64,000 nt of DNA from Rhizobium sp. P32RR-XVIII (GTDB lineage Bacteria; Pseudomonadota; Alphaproteobacteria; Rhizobiales; Rhizobiaceae). The stretch spans positions 620,001 through 684,000 of the forward strand of contig NZ_JABAIH010000003.1 in NCBI RefSeq assembly GCF_012641395.1. Direction: 5' to 3'. A program made the translations under genes and the position numbers. This document shows positions 36,143 through 44,887 of the stretch, piece after piece. The notes under the pieces are model-generated. The model was not told where the DNA came from, ran no database searches, and was given only the letters and a program-made list of their open reading frames with translations. The first letter of the stretch is position 1, and every line of letters starts with the position of its first letter.

Positions 36143-37063
36143 TCAGATACTCCGGCTTTCGATGCCGATGATGCGGTGGCGCAGCTTCTCGCTCAGGAAA
36201 TCGATGATCACCACCGTGACGAGGATGATGACGAACAGCGCCGAGAGATCGGTATACTCCTGAAGGGACATGGCGGTGCGGATCTCCTGACCGAGACCGC
36301 CGGCTCCGACATAGCCGATGATCGAGGAGGAGCGCACGTTGATCTCGAAGCGCAGCAGCGTGTAGCTGATGATATTCGGGATGACCTGCGGCACGACGCC
36401 ATAACGCATCTGATGAAACCAGGTGCCGCCCGAAGCCTTGACGCCTTCCAGCGGCCGCATGTCGATATTCTCATTCACCTCGGAATAGAGCTTGCCGAGT
36501 GAACCCGTCGCATGGGTGGCGATCGCCAGCACACCGGCAAGTGGCCCGACGCCGAAGCAGAAGACATATATAAGCGCCCAGACGATATCGGGGACCGTGC
36601 GGATGACCTCCAGATAGCGGCGGGAGGCGATCAGCAGAAAGCTGTTAGGGCTGAGGTTGCGGGCGGCCGGGAAGCTGAGGACGAAGGCGCCAACGACGCC
36701 GAAGAACGTTGCGACATAGGCGATCAGGATCGTTTCGCCGAGCAGTTCGAGCCAGACCGGCCAGCGCCAGAACCACTCGGCAAGGTCCGATCCGAGCGAT
36801 TCAATACGCAAGTGCGGCAGCGTCTTGTAGAGATATTCGCCGAGGCGGGGCAGGGAGGCCCATAATTTCCAGGTGGCGATGCGCTCACCTGAGGGCAGAT
36901 TGACCTCGGTCATGTCGAAGAAGCCGCCCGTCCAGGCCGTCAGCAGAACAGCGGCAGCAACGAGCGTGAGCGAAACAAGTTGCACGGTTTTGGCACGGCT
37001 GCGGACAAGGCGGTATTCGGCCTCGAACCGGCGGATGGTGATGGAGGGTGTCGCTGTCGTCAT
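36143..37063 (-). CDS. phnE1: Phosphonate ABC transporter permease (first PhnE)
   Basis: A 306-residue permease with an N-terminal cytoplasmic segment (ITIRRFEAEYRLVRSRAKTV), then a first helix (LVAAAVLLTAWTGGFFDMTE). The coupling loop is GVKASGGTWFHQMRYGVVPQ and the PhnE signature FEINVRSSSIIGYVGAGGLG. Having two PhnE paralogues is usual in rhizobia. It lies between phnD and phnE2. Confidence 0.93.
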   Translation of the reverse strand: MTTATPSITIRRFEAEYRLVRSRAKTVQLVSLTLVAAAVLLTAWTGGFFDMTEVNLPSGERIATWKLWASLPRLGEYLYKTLPHLRIESLGSDLAEWFWRWPVWLELLGETILIAYVATFFGVVGAFVLSFPAARNLSPNSFLLIASRRYLEVIRTVPDIVWALIYVFCFGVGPLAGVLAIATHATGSLGKLYSEVNENIDMRPLEGVKASGGTWFHQMRYGVVPQVIPNIISYTLLRFEINVRSSSIIGYVGAGGLGQEIRTAMSLQEYTDLSALFVIILVTVVIIDFLSEKLRHRIIGIESRSI

Positions 37064-37129
37064 ATCGGATCCTGGTCGTGGGAGCGCCGGATGGAACGGC
37101 GCTCCCGTGCATGACGTGGATGAGGGATG

Positions 37130-38044
37130 TCAGCCGTTGCGACGCTGCTTCTTCAGCCAGTCGCGCATGTCGACGATCCACTGGTACCGCTGGTGATCGA
37201 CGTCGACATAACCCTTGGAAGTGGAGTTGTCGCCACCGCTCATTTCCTTGAAAGCGTCAGGCGCCTTTTCCGGCGTTGCCTTTACCGCCGCCTTGACCTC
37301 AGCAATCATGTCGGCGGGCAGGTTGGTGCGGGTGGTGAACGGGCCATTGGTGATTTCCGGCGACTGCCAGATACGGCAGATCTCGCCCTTCGGGATCATG
37401 CCCTTGGATTCCATGCGCTGCGGGATGCCGCTGACCTCGTTGTTGACATAGGTCGCGGCGGCGTCGAACTGCTTGTTGGCGACGGCCATGACGCCGGTTT
37501 CGTGGGCGCCGGAGAAGGGAATGGCCGAGAAAAAGGTTTTCGGATCGTAGCCTTGTTTGACGAGGTTGTAGAAGGGCACGGCATAGCCGGACGTCGAATC
37601 CGGATCGGCAAACGCCAGAACCTTTCCCTTCAGGTCGTCGACCGACTTGTAGCCGGAATCGCAACGAACGGTGATGACCGAATAGTAGCCGGTCGAGCCG
37701 TCCTGTTCCTGGTTTGCGAGCAGCGGTTCGACGCCGCCATTCGTCTCGGTATAGGCGGCGGCATAGGCCGAGGAGCCTAGGAAGGCGAATTCGATCTGGT
37801 CGGAGGCGAGCGCTTGGATGACGCCGTCATAATTGCCGGCGGTGAAGATCTCGACCTTCACGCCGAGTTCCTTTTCCAAATATTGCTGGAAGCCGACGCG
37901 GCGTGCGATGCGGTCTTTTTCGTTTTCGCCTGAGAGAACGCCGAGGCGGATCGTCTTGTACTGGTCTTTCCAACCGTCGGCATGGGCCTGGCTGGAAAGG
38001 GCAAGTGCAGCCGTTACGGCCGCAAGCATGAGGACGTTTTTCAT
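37130..38044 (-). CDS. phnD: Phosphonate ABC transporter substrate-binding protein
   Basis: A 304-residue periplasmic receptor. The signal peptide is KNVLMLAAVTAALALSSQAHA. The mature part has RLGVLSGENEKDRIARRVGF, FTAGNYDGVIQALASDQIEF and GKVLAFADPDSTSGYAVP, which hold the Tyr/Ser residues typical of phosphonate binding. CAGGAG precedes the ATG. It delivers phosphonates to PhnE1/E2 for degradation by the C-P lyase encoded upstream. Confidence 0.94.
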   Translation of the reverse strand: MKNVLMLAAVTAALALSSQAHADGWKDQYKTIRLGVLSGENEKDRIARRVGFQQYLEKELGVKVEIFTAGNYDGVIQALASDQIEFAFLGSSAYAAAYTETNGGVEPLLANQEQDGSTGYYSVITVRCDSGYKSVDDLKGKVLAFADPDSTSGYAVPFYNLVKQGYDPKTFFSAIPFSGAHETGVMAVANKQFDAAATYVNNEVSGIPQRMESKGMIPKGEICRIWQSPEITNGPFTTRTNLPADMIAEVKAAVKATPEKAPDAFKEMSGGDNSTSKGYVDVDHQRYQWIVDMRDWLKKQRRNG

Positions 38045-38101
38045 TCCAACTCTCCTGTTGCAAAAGGAAAGCCAGCGGCCTAACGGAGCCGCGGGCGAAA
38101 C

Positions 38102-38923
38102 TCATACCGCCTGGTAGACCTTCTCTTTTACGGTTCGACCTGCGTTGAATGAGGTGGATGTCACGGCCTCGTCGATTTCTGCGTCGAAATCGTCCGTACC
38201 GTAGATTTCGCGGACCCGTTCCTGAGTCAGATCCGCCGGTGCGCCGTCAAAGCGCACCCGCCCGGCCCGCATGGCTATGATGCGTTCGCAATAGTTGCGA
38301 GCAGTATCGAGCGTATGAAGATTGACGAGAACGGTAATGCCGTCCTCGCGGTTGACCTTGCGCAGCGCCTCCATGACGCGCGTCGCATTGGCCGGGTCGA
38401 GCGACGCGATCGGCTCGTCGGCAAGCATGATCTTCGGGCTCTGGACCAGCGCCTTGGCGATAGCGACGCGCTGTTGCTGTCCGCCTGATAACGTGCCCGC
38501 CCGCTGCAGCGCCTGTGGCACGAGGTCGAGCCGGTCGAGCGCACGGATCGCCATTTCCTTTTCCTCATCCGTGAAGCGGCGCAGCATGGAAGAGACGAAC
38601 CCGTGTTGGGCGACGCGGCCGATCAGCACGTTGGTCAGGACATCCATGCGCTCGATCAGATTGAACTGCTGGAACACCATGGCGCAGGAGGCGCGCCAAA
38701 GGCGCAGCTCTCGGCCGCGCAACTTGGTGATGTCCTTGCCGTCGAACATGACGGTGCCGGATGTCGGATCGATCAGGCGGTTGATCAGCCGGAGCAACGT
38801 CGATTTGCCCGCCCCGCTGCGTCCGATGATGCCGACCATCTGTCCGGCATCGATCGACAGATTTACGTCGTCGACCGCGTGTGTTTGACCGAATTTCTTC
38901 TTGAGGGAGTGAAGTTCAAGCAC
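38102..38923 (-). CDS. phnC: Phosphonate ABC transporter ATP-binding protein
   Basis: A 273-residue ATPase. Walker A is IIGRSGAGKSTLLRLINRL, the Q-loop MVFQQFNLIERMDVLTNVLI, the signature LSGGQQQRVAIAKAL, Walker B IMLADEPIASLDP and the switch region LVNLHTLDTA. I chose GTG at 38923 with AGAGG eight bases upstream. It gives the usual PhnC N-terminus (LELHSLKKKFGQTHAVDDV); a TTG at 38953 would add ten residues. First gene of the phnCDE1E2 part, 216 bp after phnM. Confidence 0.94.
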   Translation of the reverse strand: MLELHSLKKKFGQTHAVDDVNLSIDAGQMVGIIGRSGAGKSTLLRLINRLIDPTSGTVMFDGKDITKLRGRELRLWRASCAMVFQQFNLIERMDVLTNVLIGRVAQHGFVSSMLRRFTDEEKEMAIRALDRLDLVPQALQRAGTLSGGQQQRVAIAKALVQSPKIMLADEPIASLDPANATRVMEALRKVNREDGITVLVNLHTLDTARNYCERIIAMRAGRVRFDGAPADLTQERVREIYGTDDFDAEIDEAVTSTSFNAGRTVKEKVYQAV

Positions 38924-39072
38924 CGGAAGACCTCTGCTTGTCAGAAACGTCAAAGACGCAACTGAATTATACTTAAATGCCAGCCTATGAAATGGAATAT
39001 AGCATTCCCATATGATAGTTTTATTAAGTAATTTCTCAATATTTGCCGGTAGTTACGCTGTTTTTATCAAGT

Positions 39073-39099
39073 AATACATCCGAACTTTCCGGATGTATT
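39073..39099 (-). promoter_or_regulatory. Hairpin between phnM and phnC
   Basis: AATACATCCG / CGGATGTATT form a 10-bp stem with a 7-nt loop, 41 nt after the phnM stop. It may be an attenuator or processing site separating the lyase and transporter parts. The left arm contains CATCCGAA, part of the PhnF operator repeat found upstream of phnF (45665-45697), so regulator binding is another possibility. Confidence 0.45.
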
Positions 39100-39139
39100 T
39101 GTCAGGGGGAGTTTACACGGCCCTTCGGCATCAGGCCGC

Positions 39140-40312
39140 TTACGCAGCCTGTTGGAATCGCGAAACAATTCCGTCCGAATAGACCTGTTTGCCCCGGCAG
39201 AAGGTTGCCCGTACCCGCGGAAGGCGGCCGTGTTCGGCGATGACGAGATCGGCACGCAGTCCGATCTCGATCATGCCGCGGTCTGTAAGCCCGAGCGCCC
39301 TGGCGGGGTTGGCACTGACCAGTGCAACAGAAGCCGGCAATCCGCCCGATCCGGCATCCGCAAGCGCGATGGCCGCCGGAAGCATTGCTGAGGGATGGTA
39401 GTCGCTCGCCAGGATGTCGAGAACGCCGCGTTCATAGGCTTCGCGGGCGGAAAGATTGCCCGAATAGGACAGTCCGCGAAGTGCGTTCGGCGCGCCCATC
39501 GCGGTCGCAAGTCCGAGCTTGCGGGCCTCCTGAGCGGCGGCCATCGTTACCGGAAACTCGCTGATGCGCGCGCCCAGCCCCTCGACGATTGCGACCTTCT
39601 CGATGCTGTCATCGTCGTGGGAGGCGATGATGACGCCATGGTCGCGCGCCGTCGCGGCAATGCCCTGCAGATTGTCGACCGCGTCATTGTTCTGGGCGCG
39701 GTTTTCCATGCGTTCGCGCACGCGCTGGGCAGCCTGCTCAAGGGTGATCTTGTTGTTGCGCGCGATCGTTTCGATATGCCGTTCGACATCGCGATACTGG
39801 CCCTGACCTGGCGTATGGTCCATCAGCGATATGAGATCGAGGGCGCCGGCTCGCAGCAGATCTTCGATCACGACGCGGGCGTGGGTGAAGGTGATTTCGA
39901 AGCGCGCATGAACCCTATGGTCGATCAGAAGATCGTTTTTTCGGAGATCAACGAGGGTCTGGATGATCGAGCGTGAATGTTCTTCCGAGCGAATATGGCC
40001 GTAGCTGCTGTTGGCATGGAAGGACAGGGCCGCATAGGCGGTGGTGATGCCGTTGCCGGCGAGCTTCTTGTCGAGTTCGAAAATGCCGAGCTCCAGCGGA
40101 AAGCGCACATTCGGCCGCGGCTCGATCTCGCGCTCGATCATGTCGCCATGCATGTCGATAAAGCCGGGAAGCAGAAGCCTGCCATCGCCGAAAATATCGG
40201 CCGAAGCCACCGGCTCCTCTCTGATGTCAGCGATCATGCCATCTTCGATCCTAATTGCGCCGCGCGGTATGGTCCTATCGCGCAACACGATTTCGAAATC
40301 ACTCAGCCACAT
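39140..40312 (-). CDS. phnM: Alpha-D-ribose 1-methylphosphonate 5-triphosphate diphosphatase
   Basis: A 390-residue amidohydrolase-fold enzyme of the C-P lyase pathway that removes diphosphate from the ribose triphosphate intermediate. Metal ligands are in LLPGFIDMHGDMIERE, VIIASHDDDSIEK and ILASDYHPSAMLPA. The ATG at 40312 has GGAG six bases upstream and overlaps the phnL stop by 14 bp; an ATG at 40324 is an alternative. The partner genes phnN and phnP/phnO-type functions are not next to it. Confidence 0.94.
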   Translation of the reverse strand: MWLSDFEIVLRDRTIPRGAIRIEDGMIADIREEPVASADIFGDGRLLLPGFIDMHGDMIEREIEPRPNVRFPLELGIFELDKKLAGNGITTAYAALSFHANSSYGHIRSEEHSRSIIQTLVDLRKNDLLIDHRVHARFEITFTHARVVIEDLLRAGALDLISLMDHTPGQGQYRDVERHIETIARNNKITLEQAAQRVRERMENRAQNNDAVDNLQGIAATARDHGVIIASHDDDSIEKVAIVEGLGARISEFPVTMAAAQEARKLGLATAMGAPNALRGLSYSGNLSAREAYERGVLDILASDYHPSAMLPAAIALADAGSGGLPASVALVSANPARALGLTDRGMIEIGLRADLVIAEHGRLPRVRATFCRGKQVYSDGIVSRFQQAA

Positions 40313-41045
40313 TCTCTGCTCCATCGTGGATCTGTTTGGTTTGAAGGCTGATTTCGCGGTCGATGAGATCCGCGACATCGTTGGGGTGATGAAAGACGCC
40401 GATCATCGCGACACCCGCGGCTTTCAGCTCGGCTAGACGGGCAACAAGTGCGCGGCGCGCGTTTTTATCGAGCGAGGCGGTCGGCTCGTCGAGGAACAGG
40501 AGCCGCTGTGGCAGGATGAGCGCACGCGCCAGATTGACCTTCTGCTGCTCGCCGCCGGAAAAGGTGGAGGGGTAGGCGGCCCACAGTCCAGGCTTGACGC
40601 CGAAGGCGGAGAGCCAGCGGCGGGCCTCCTCGATCGCTTCGCTATAAGGTCGGCCGGCAAGGCGCAGCGGTTCGGCAACCAATTCTTCGGCCGCTACGCG
40701 CGGTCGCGCCTGCAGGAACTGCGTCACGAAGCCGATCTCCCGATGCCGCAGGAGAGCGATATCGACATCGGCTGCTACCGTCAGGTCGATGACGCCTTCG
40801 CGCGTGTGGTAATAGGCATGGCCTGATCGCGGCAGATAGGAACGGTAAAGTGTGCGCAGCAGGGTTGATTTGCCGGCGCCGTTTTCTCCCGTCAGCAGGA
40901 TGAATTCGCCTTCGCGCAGCTCGAAATCGACCTTGTCGAAGGCGTGCAACGTGCGTTTGAGATGATGCATCTCGAAATGCTTGGCCAGTCCCTGGACAGA
41001 GAGGATCGTTTGCGCGGAAGCGGCGGGATGTGTGTGCATGTTCAC
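40299..41045 (-). CDS. phnL: C-P lyase complex ABC-type protein PhnL
   Basis: A 248-residue ATPase-like subunit. Walker A is LLTGENGAGKSTLLRTLYRS, the signature TFSGGEQQKVNLARALI, Walker B LLFLDEPTASLD. The PhnL-specific N-terminus KHFEMHHLKRTLHAFDKVDF is clear. PhnL is needed for in vivo C-P lyase activity and stacks on PhnK in the PhnGHIJKL complex. The GTG start at 41045 has AGGAGG eight bases upstream, better than the ATG two codons later. Confidence 0.94.
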   Translation of the reverse strand: MNMHTHPAASAQTILSVQGLAKHFEMHHLKRTLHAFDKVDFELREGEFILLTGENGAGKSTLLRTLYRSYLPRSGHAYYHTREGVIDLTVAADVDIALLRHREIGFVTQFLQARPRVAAEELVAEPLRLAGRPYSEAIEEARRWLSAFGVKPGLWAAYPSTFSGGEQQKVNLARALILPQRLLFLDEPTASLDKNARRALVARLAELKAAGVAMIGVFHHPNDVADLIDREISLQTKQIHDGAENVAE

Positions 41046-41060
41046 CGGGTCAGCCTCCTG

Positions 41061-41879
41061 TCAAAGCTTCGCATGCACGAGCTGTTGCGTGTATTCATGC
41101 TGCGGATCCTGAAAGATCTGGTCGGCGAGGCCCTCTTCGACGGCTTCGCCGTTGCGCATCACCATGACACGGTCCGCCATGGTGCGGATAACACCGAGAT
41201 CATGCGAAACGATGACGATAGTGATGCGGCGCTCGCGCTGCAGCCGCTTCAGCGTGTCGAGCACCAGCGCCTGGACGCTCACATCGAGCCCCGTCGTCGG
41301 CTCGTCGAGCAGAAGTAGGGCCGGTTCGAGCGCGATCGCCTTGGCAAGCTGCACGCGCTGCTGCATGCCGCCAGACAGTTCTGCCGGGCGGGCATCCATG
41401 CGCGCTACCGGAAATTCCGAGGCATCGAGCGCGCCTTTCGCGCGGGCGCGAAGCACAGCAAAATTCCGCTCGCCGGCAATCAGCAGCCGCTCGGCGACAT
41501 TGCCGCTACTCGTATGGTTCATTCGAAGACCAAGATGCGGGTTCTGGTAAACGATGCCGATATGGCGCGCCCGCAGCATCCGCCGTTCGAAACGGTCGAG
41601 CGTGAAGAGATTGAGGTCTTCACGGCCCGGAAGCGCCAGCCTGTATTCGCCGTTATCGGGCCTGTCTTCGAGGTTCATCATCCTAAGCAGCGTCGATTTG
41701 CCGGAGCCGGATTCGCCGACGATGCCCAGCACTTCGCCGGGATAGACGGTGACGTCGACGCCGCGCAGCGCCTGCACGTCACCGAAGTTCTTGCGGATGC
41801 CGTTCATCGTCAGGATGGGCGAGGACAGCATCAGCCGCGGCGGCTGGCGCCCGGAGGCGGAAAGATTTGCGGCGGTCAT
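41061..41879 (-). CDS. phnK: C-P lyase complex ABC-type protein PhnK
   Basis: A 272-residue ATPase-like subunit. Walker A is IVGESGSGKSTLLRMMNLED, followed by IVYQNPHLGLRMNHTSSGN, the signature ELSGGMQQRVQLAKAIALEP, Walker B LLLLDEPTTGLD and VSHDLGVIRT. It binds the PhnGHIJ core at PhnJ. Its start overlaps the phnJ stop (ATGA). The first 20 residues or so (TAANLSASGRQPPRLMLSS) are an extension relative to the E. coli protein. Confidence 0.94.
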   Translation of the reverse strand: MTAANLSASGRQPPRLMLSSPILTMNGIRKNFGDVQALRGVDVTVYPGEVLGIVGESGSGKSTLLRMMNLEDRPDNGEYRLALPGREDLNLFTLDRFERRMLRARHIGIVYQNPHLGLRMNHTSSGNVAERLLIAGERNFAVLRARAKGALDASEFPVARMDARPAELSGGMQQRVQLAKAIALEPALLLLDEPTTGLDVSVQALVLDTLKRLQRERRITIVIVSHDLGVIRTMADRVMVMRNGEAVEEGLADQIFQDPQHEYTQQLVHAKL

Positions 41880-42790
41880 TGCTCGATCCTGCCTTGCTTG
41901 TAATAGGTTTCGCCAATGGCGACGGTCTCGCCGTTCCGTTTGCGGATATGCTTGACGCCGTACTGGCTGTCGGAGACCTCAAAGCTCGAGGAGCCGTCGT
42001 CCTGCGGCAGTTCGTTCATGAAGTAGCCTGTTACGCCGCTGCGATGACAAATCTTGTCGGCATGATCTTCGATCCGATAGGGCACGTCGTCGAAAACGAG
42101 CGGTTCGACGCGCGTATAGGGCGGCACGGCATGGATACGCTTTTCGCGACCGGCGGAGAGGATGGTGAGGTTCGCCGCCTGGTTCATCTTCGGCACGTCC
42201 CAGCGCGGGATCGGCGAAGGGGTCATCACATGGCGCCCGTTGACCATGCTCGGATAGCTGGAACCCTGCATGATGCGGCCGGAGCGCACGAGCTGTTCGT
42301 AGAGTGTCAGCCAGAGCTGACCATAATCGGCGTCACCATGCATGATGCGCGCTTCGGACATATCCGGCTGGACCGGACGCAGCGGCTCCGGATTGGGAAC
42401 CTGCAGCACGAGGATCTGGTCTTCGCGCAGTTTCTCCTCCGGAATGCGATGGCGCGACTGGATGATATCGGCCTCCAGCGTATCCAGGGTCTCCCTGGCC
42501 GAGCTGACGCGGCGCAGGAACTTGCGGATGCTGCTGGCATTGACGGAATCGTCGGCGCCCTGGTCGATGACCTTGACGACGGAGGTGGGTTTCAAGAGCG
42601 TCAGCGTCACCTGCAGACCGCCGGTTCCCCAGCCTCGGGCGATCGGCACTTCGCGGCTGGCATAGGGCACCTGATAGCCGGGAATGGCAATGGCTTTCAG
42701 GATACGGCGGCGCATCTCCCGCTTGGCGGATTCATCCAGGAAGCCATAGCTGAAGGCCGCCCAAGGTTTGGTCAATTGATCGAGTTTCAC
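41876..42790 (-). CDS. phnJ: C-P lyase core PhnJ with missing iron-sulfur cysteines
   Basis: A 304-residue homologue of PhnJ, the catalytic subunit that breaks the carbon-phosphorus bond. Family sequence is strong throughout: FSYGFLDE, AIPGYQVPYASREVP (G38 matches the glycyl-radical Gly32 of E. coli), GWGTGGLQVT, IDQGADDSVN, QSRHRIPE and SAGREKRIHAVPPY. The E. coli enzyme needs Cys241, Cys244, Cys266 and Cys272. Here the C-terminal region reads ADKICHRSGVTGYFMNEL and later SFEVSDSQYGVKHI, so only one Cys (C248) exists in the whole protein. The others align with Ser, Val and Gly. The reading frame is intact and coupled to phnI and phnK, so decay is not evident. It may be an altered enzyme or a lineage variant I do not know. 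Confidence 0.92.
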   Translation of the reverse strand: MKLDQLTKPWAAFSYGFLDESAKREMRRRILKAIAIPGYQVPYASREVPIARGWGTGGLQVTLTLLKPTSVVKVIDQGADDSVNASSIRKFLRRVSSARETLDTLEADIIQSRHRIPEEKLREDQILVLQVPNPEPLRPVQPDMSEARIMHGDADYGQLWLTLYEQLVRSGRIMQGSSYPSMVNGRHVMTPSPIPRWDVPKMNQAANLTILSAGREKRIHAVPPYTRVEPLVFDDVPYRIEDHADKICHRSGVTGYFMNELPQDDGSSSFEVSDSQYGVKHIRKRNGETVAIGETYYKQGRIEQ

Positions 42791-43884
42791 GGCATTGCCT
42801 TTTCGAGTTCGGCCTGCTTTGCCGCGCCATCTTGGGGCGCGCTGGTTTCATTGGCAGCCTTATCGGCCTTGACGCGCCGCAGCGCATCGAGGCTCGACTG
42901 GAAGGTCACATAGTGCGGCAGCTTGAAGTGGATGCAGAAGCCCGAGCTTTCGACGGGCTCTGTATGGTAGAGGATGAACTCCTCGTTCGAGGCCGGATGC
43001 GGATTGGGCTGGTTGGAGGCGAGATCGAGCGAGGCGGCGGCGATGACCTTCACCTCGTTCCAGCCGAAGGTGGCGGAAAAGCCGAGCTCCAGGCTCTTGC
43101 TCTTGGAGATGACTTCGCTCTGGCTGACGCGGGCGCGTCCGGCGCTGAAGAGCGTACCGCGCGGATGGCGGATGCGCACTTCGGCTTCGCCGAGCCGCAG
43201 CTCGTTGACGGTCGGGTGGACGCTGCCATAACCACGCATGGTGGAGTAGCCGAGCGCCAGCGTGCCGCCGGTATCGGCACGCGCAAGGCTCTGCAGCTTG
43301 TGGGCGCGGCTTGCCGGGAACAGCAGCGGTTCGCGGGTGACGTCGGGAATCTCGTCGAGCCGCATATCCTCGGCCGGCGTCTCGGCGATCAGGCCCTGCG
43401 CCTTCTGCCAGACCGTCAGCGACGGCTGTGTGGCGGGTGCCGGCTGGTCTGCCGCTTCCACCGACTCGGGAACGAAAGCCGTGCCGTTCAGCACGTCGAC
43501 ATTCAGCAGACGATGCGAATAGTCGAGCGTCGGCCCGAGGATCTGGCCGCCCGGAATATCCTTGAAAGCAGCCGAAATACGTCTGACGGTAAAGAGCTCC
43601 TGCTGGCGAACCGGCTCTGCAATCGTCAAGCGCGGCTGGGTCGTGCGGTAGGCGCGCAGCAGCAGTACTGCCTCGTAGAGGTCGCCGCCGGACTGAGCGA
43701 GCGCCAGCGCCGCTAGCTCGGGCGCGTAGAGCGAAGCCTCGCCCATGACACGGTCGACGAGGTAGGGCAGGCTCTCGCCGATCGCCTCGACGCGGGCCTT
43801 GTCGATCTGTCCAAGCTCTTCGCGGTAGAGACGCTCGGACTGTTCAATAGCGTGTTCGCCGCCGCGCGTTGCAACATAGGCCAT
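42787..43884 (-). CDS. phnI: C-P lyase complex subunit PhnI
   Basis: A 365-residue subunit that, with PhnG, H and L, transfers the phosphonate to the 1' carbon of ATP ribose, displacing adenine. The N-terminus AYVATRGGEHAIEQSERLYR and LPYLVDRVMGEASLYAPELA are characteristic, as is YSHRLLNVDVLNG. PHYVTFQSSLDALR lies near the C-terminus. The ATG shares a base with the phnH stop and the stop overlaps the phnJ start. Confidence 0.95.
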   Translation of the reverse strand: MAYVATRGGEHAIEQSERLYREELGQIDKARVEAIGESLPYLVDRVMGEASLYAPELAALALAQSGGDLYEAVLLLRAYRTTQPRLTIAEPVRQQELFTVRRISAAFKDIPGGQILGPTLDYSHRLLNVDVLNGTAFVPESVEAADQPAPATQPSLTVWQKAQGLIAETPAEDMRLDEIPDVTREPLLFPASRAHKLQSLARADTGGTLALGYSTMRGYGSVHPTVNELRLGEAEVRIRHPRGTLFSAGRARVSQSEVISKSKSLELGFSATFGWNEVKVIAAASLDLASNQPNPHPASNEEFILYHTEPVESSGFCIHFKLPHYVTFQSSLDALRRVKADKAANETSAPQDGAAKQAELEKAMP

Positions 43885-44429
43885 CAGAGCACCTCTATCT
43901 TCGTGGAGCGGGGAATACCGATCAGGCTTTCGCCATCGGCGAGGTAGATGTCCCAGCCTAGGGGATAACGGATGGCCTCGGCGCGCAGCGCCCAGAAATC
44001 CGGATGCACACCATCGATGGAGATATCGATGGAACCGTTGACGCCGGGGCCGGTAAGGCGAAGCCTCGTTCCAGAACCGATCTGTGCCTGTGCGAAAATC
44101 GTCGCCGAGGCATCAGGATAGAGCAAGTTGCCCGAAAGCATCGCCGAAAGCGCGGACACTTCCGCGTGGTCACCGATCGATGCGAAGACATATTCAGCCT
44201 GCGGCAGGGCCACGGCGTGGGCACCGATCCTGGCAATGTCGGATTTCAGCCCCTCATCGGAGCAGAAGAAGCTGCATTCGCGGTCGAGCAGGCTTTCCGC
44301 CAGCGCGAGCAGGCCTGGAAAGGGCAGGGGCTGGACACGGCCGGGGCGGGCTAGCGCCCACATCAGCGCATCGAAAGTGACGTTGGAACGCACGTCCTCA
44401 TCAGTCGGAAGGAGCAAGGTCTGGCTCAT
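43884..44429 (-). CDS. phnH: C-P lyase complex subunit PhnH
   Basis: A 181-residue PLP-enzyme-like fold without cofactor, part of the PhnGHIJ core. Recognisable parts are SNVTFDALMWALARPGRVQP, GTRLRLTGPGVNGS and the C-terminal GWDIYLADGESLIGIPRSTK, typical of PhnH. It is slightly shorter than the E. coli protein (194 residues). Stop and start codons overlap with phnI and phnG (TGATG). Confidence 0.94.
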   Translation of the reverse strand: MSQTLLLPTDEDVRSNVTFDALMWALARPGRVQPLPFPGLLALAESLLDRECSFFCSDEGLKSDIARIGAHAVALPQAEYVFASIGDHAEVSALSAMLSGNLLYPDASATIFAQAQIGSGTRLRLTGPGVNGSIDISIDGVHPDFWALRAEAIRYPLGWDIYLADGESLIGIPRSTKIEVL

Positions 44430-44887
44430 CAGAAGGTCTCCATCCGTACGCGCGTCGCCTCGACCTTGCGCAGCCTAATGTCGTCGTCTTGCGCCTGACG
44501 GCGTTCTTCATTTGCCAGAAAGGTCACGATACCGGTCTTGCCGATATCGCCTGTGAAGCTCGCATCGATGACGGCCATTGCCATCGCATGTTCGAGATCA
44601 CGCCCGATGACGGCGCCATAGCCTTCCACGCCCTGGTCCGGCAGGCGGATATGGGCTTCGGCCATCAGTACCTCGCCGAGATGGAAGGCCGTGTTCTGTA
44701 CAGTGTCGATATAGGGCAGCATCGCAAGGCCGGTGCGGTTCACGAGAACCTCCACCGGTCCCAGCTCATCGAGTAAATCCTCCGCAACAGCCTTGATTCC
44801 TTTGGCATCGGCCCTGGCAAGAATGTCGAGCATGCTTGCATGGCTGAAGCTGGCAGGGGGCGCGCCGGCTTCCATGGTTTCATTCAT
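44429..44887 (-). CDS. phnG: C-P lyase complex subunit PhnG
   Basis: A 152-residue core subunit. The motifs are MLDILARADAKGIKAVAEDL, then LVNRTGLAMLPYIDTVQNTA and FHLGEVLMAEAHIRL, with GYGAVIGRDLEHAMAMAVID. I chose the ATG at 44887, which overlaps the phnF stop by 8 bp. The longer frame reaching 45070 is a shadow within phnF. It works with PhnH and PhnI in the nucleosidase step. Confidence 0.94.
   Translation of the reverse strand: MNETMEAGAPPASFSHASMLDILARADAKGIKAVAEDLLDELGPVEVLVNRTGLAMLPYIDTVQNTAFHLGEVLMAEAHIRLPDQGVEGYGAVIGRDLEHAMAMAVIDASFTGDIGKTGIVTFLANEERRQAQDDDIRLRKVEATRVRMETF

Noticed and set aside
38940-39060. Pho box upstream of phnC (CTATCAT, CTGGCAT)
   Set aside because: The half-sites are not at the 11-bp repeat spacing required for PhoB binding, so the match is not convincing.
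40312-40378. Longer PhnM start at 40378
   Set aside because: It would overlap phnL by 80 bp and adds a non-homologous leader; the ATG with GGAG at 40312 fits the family.
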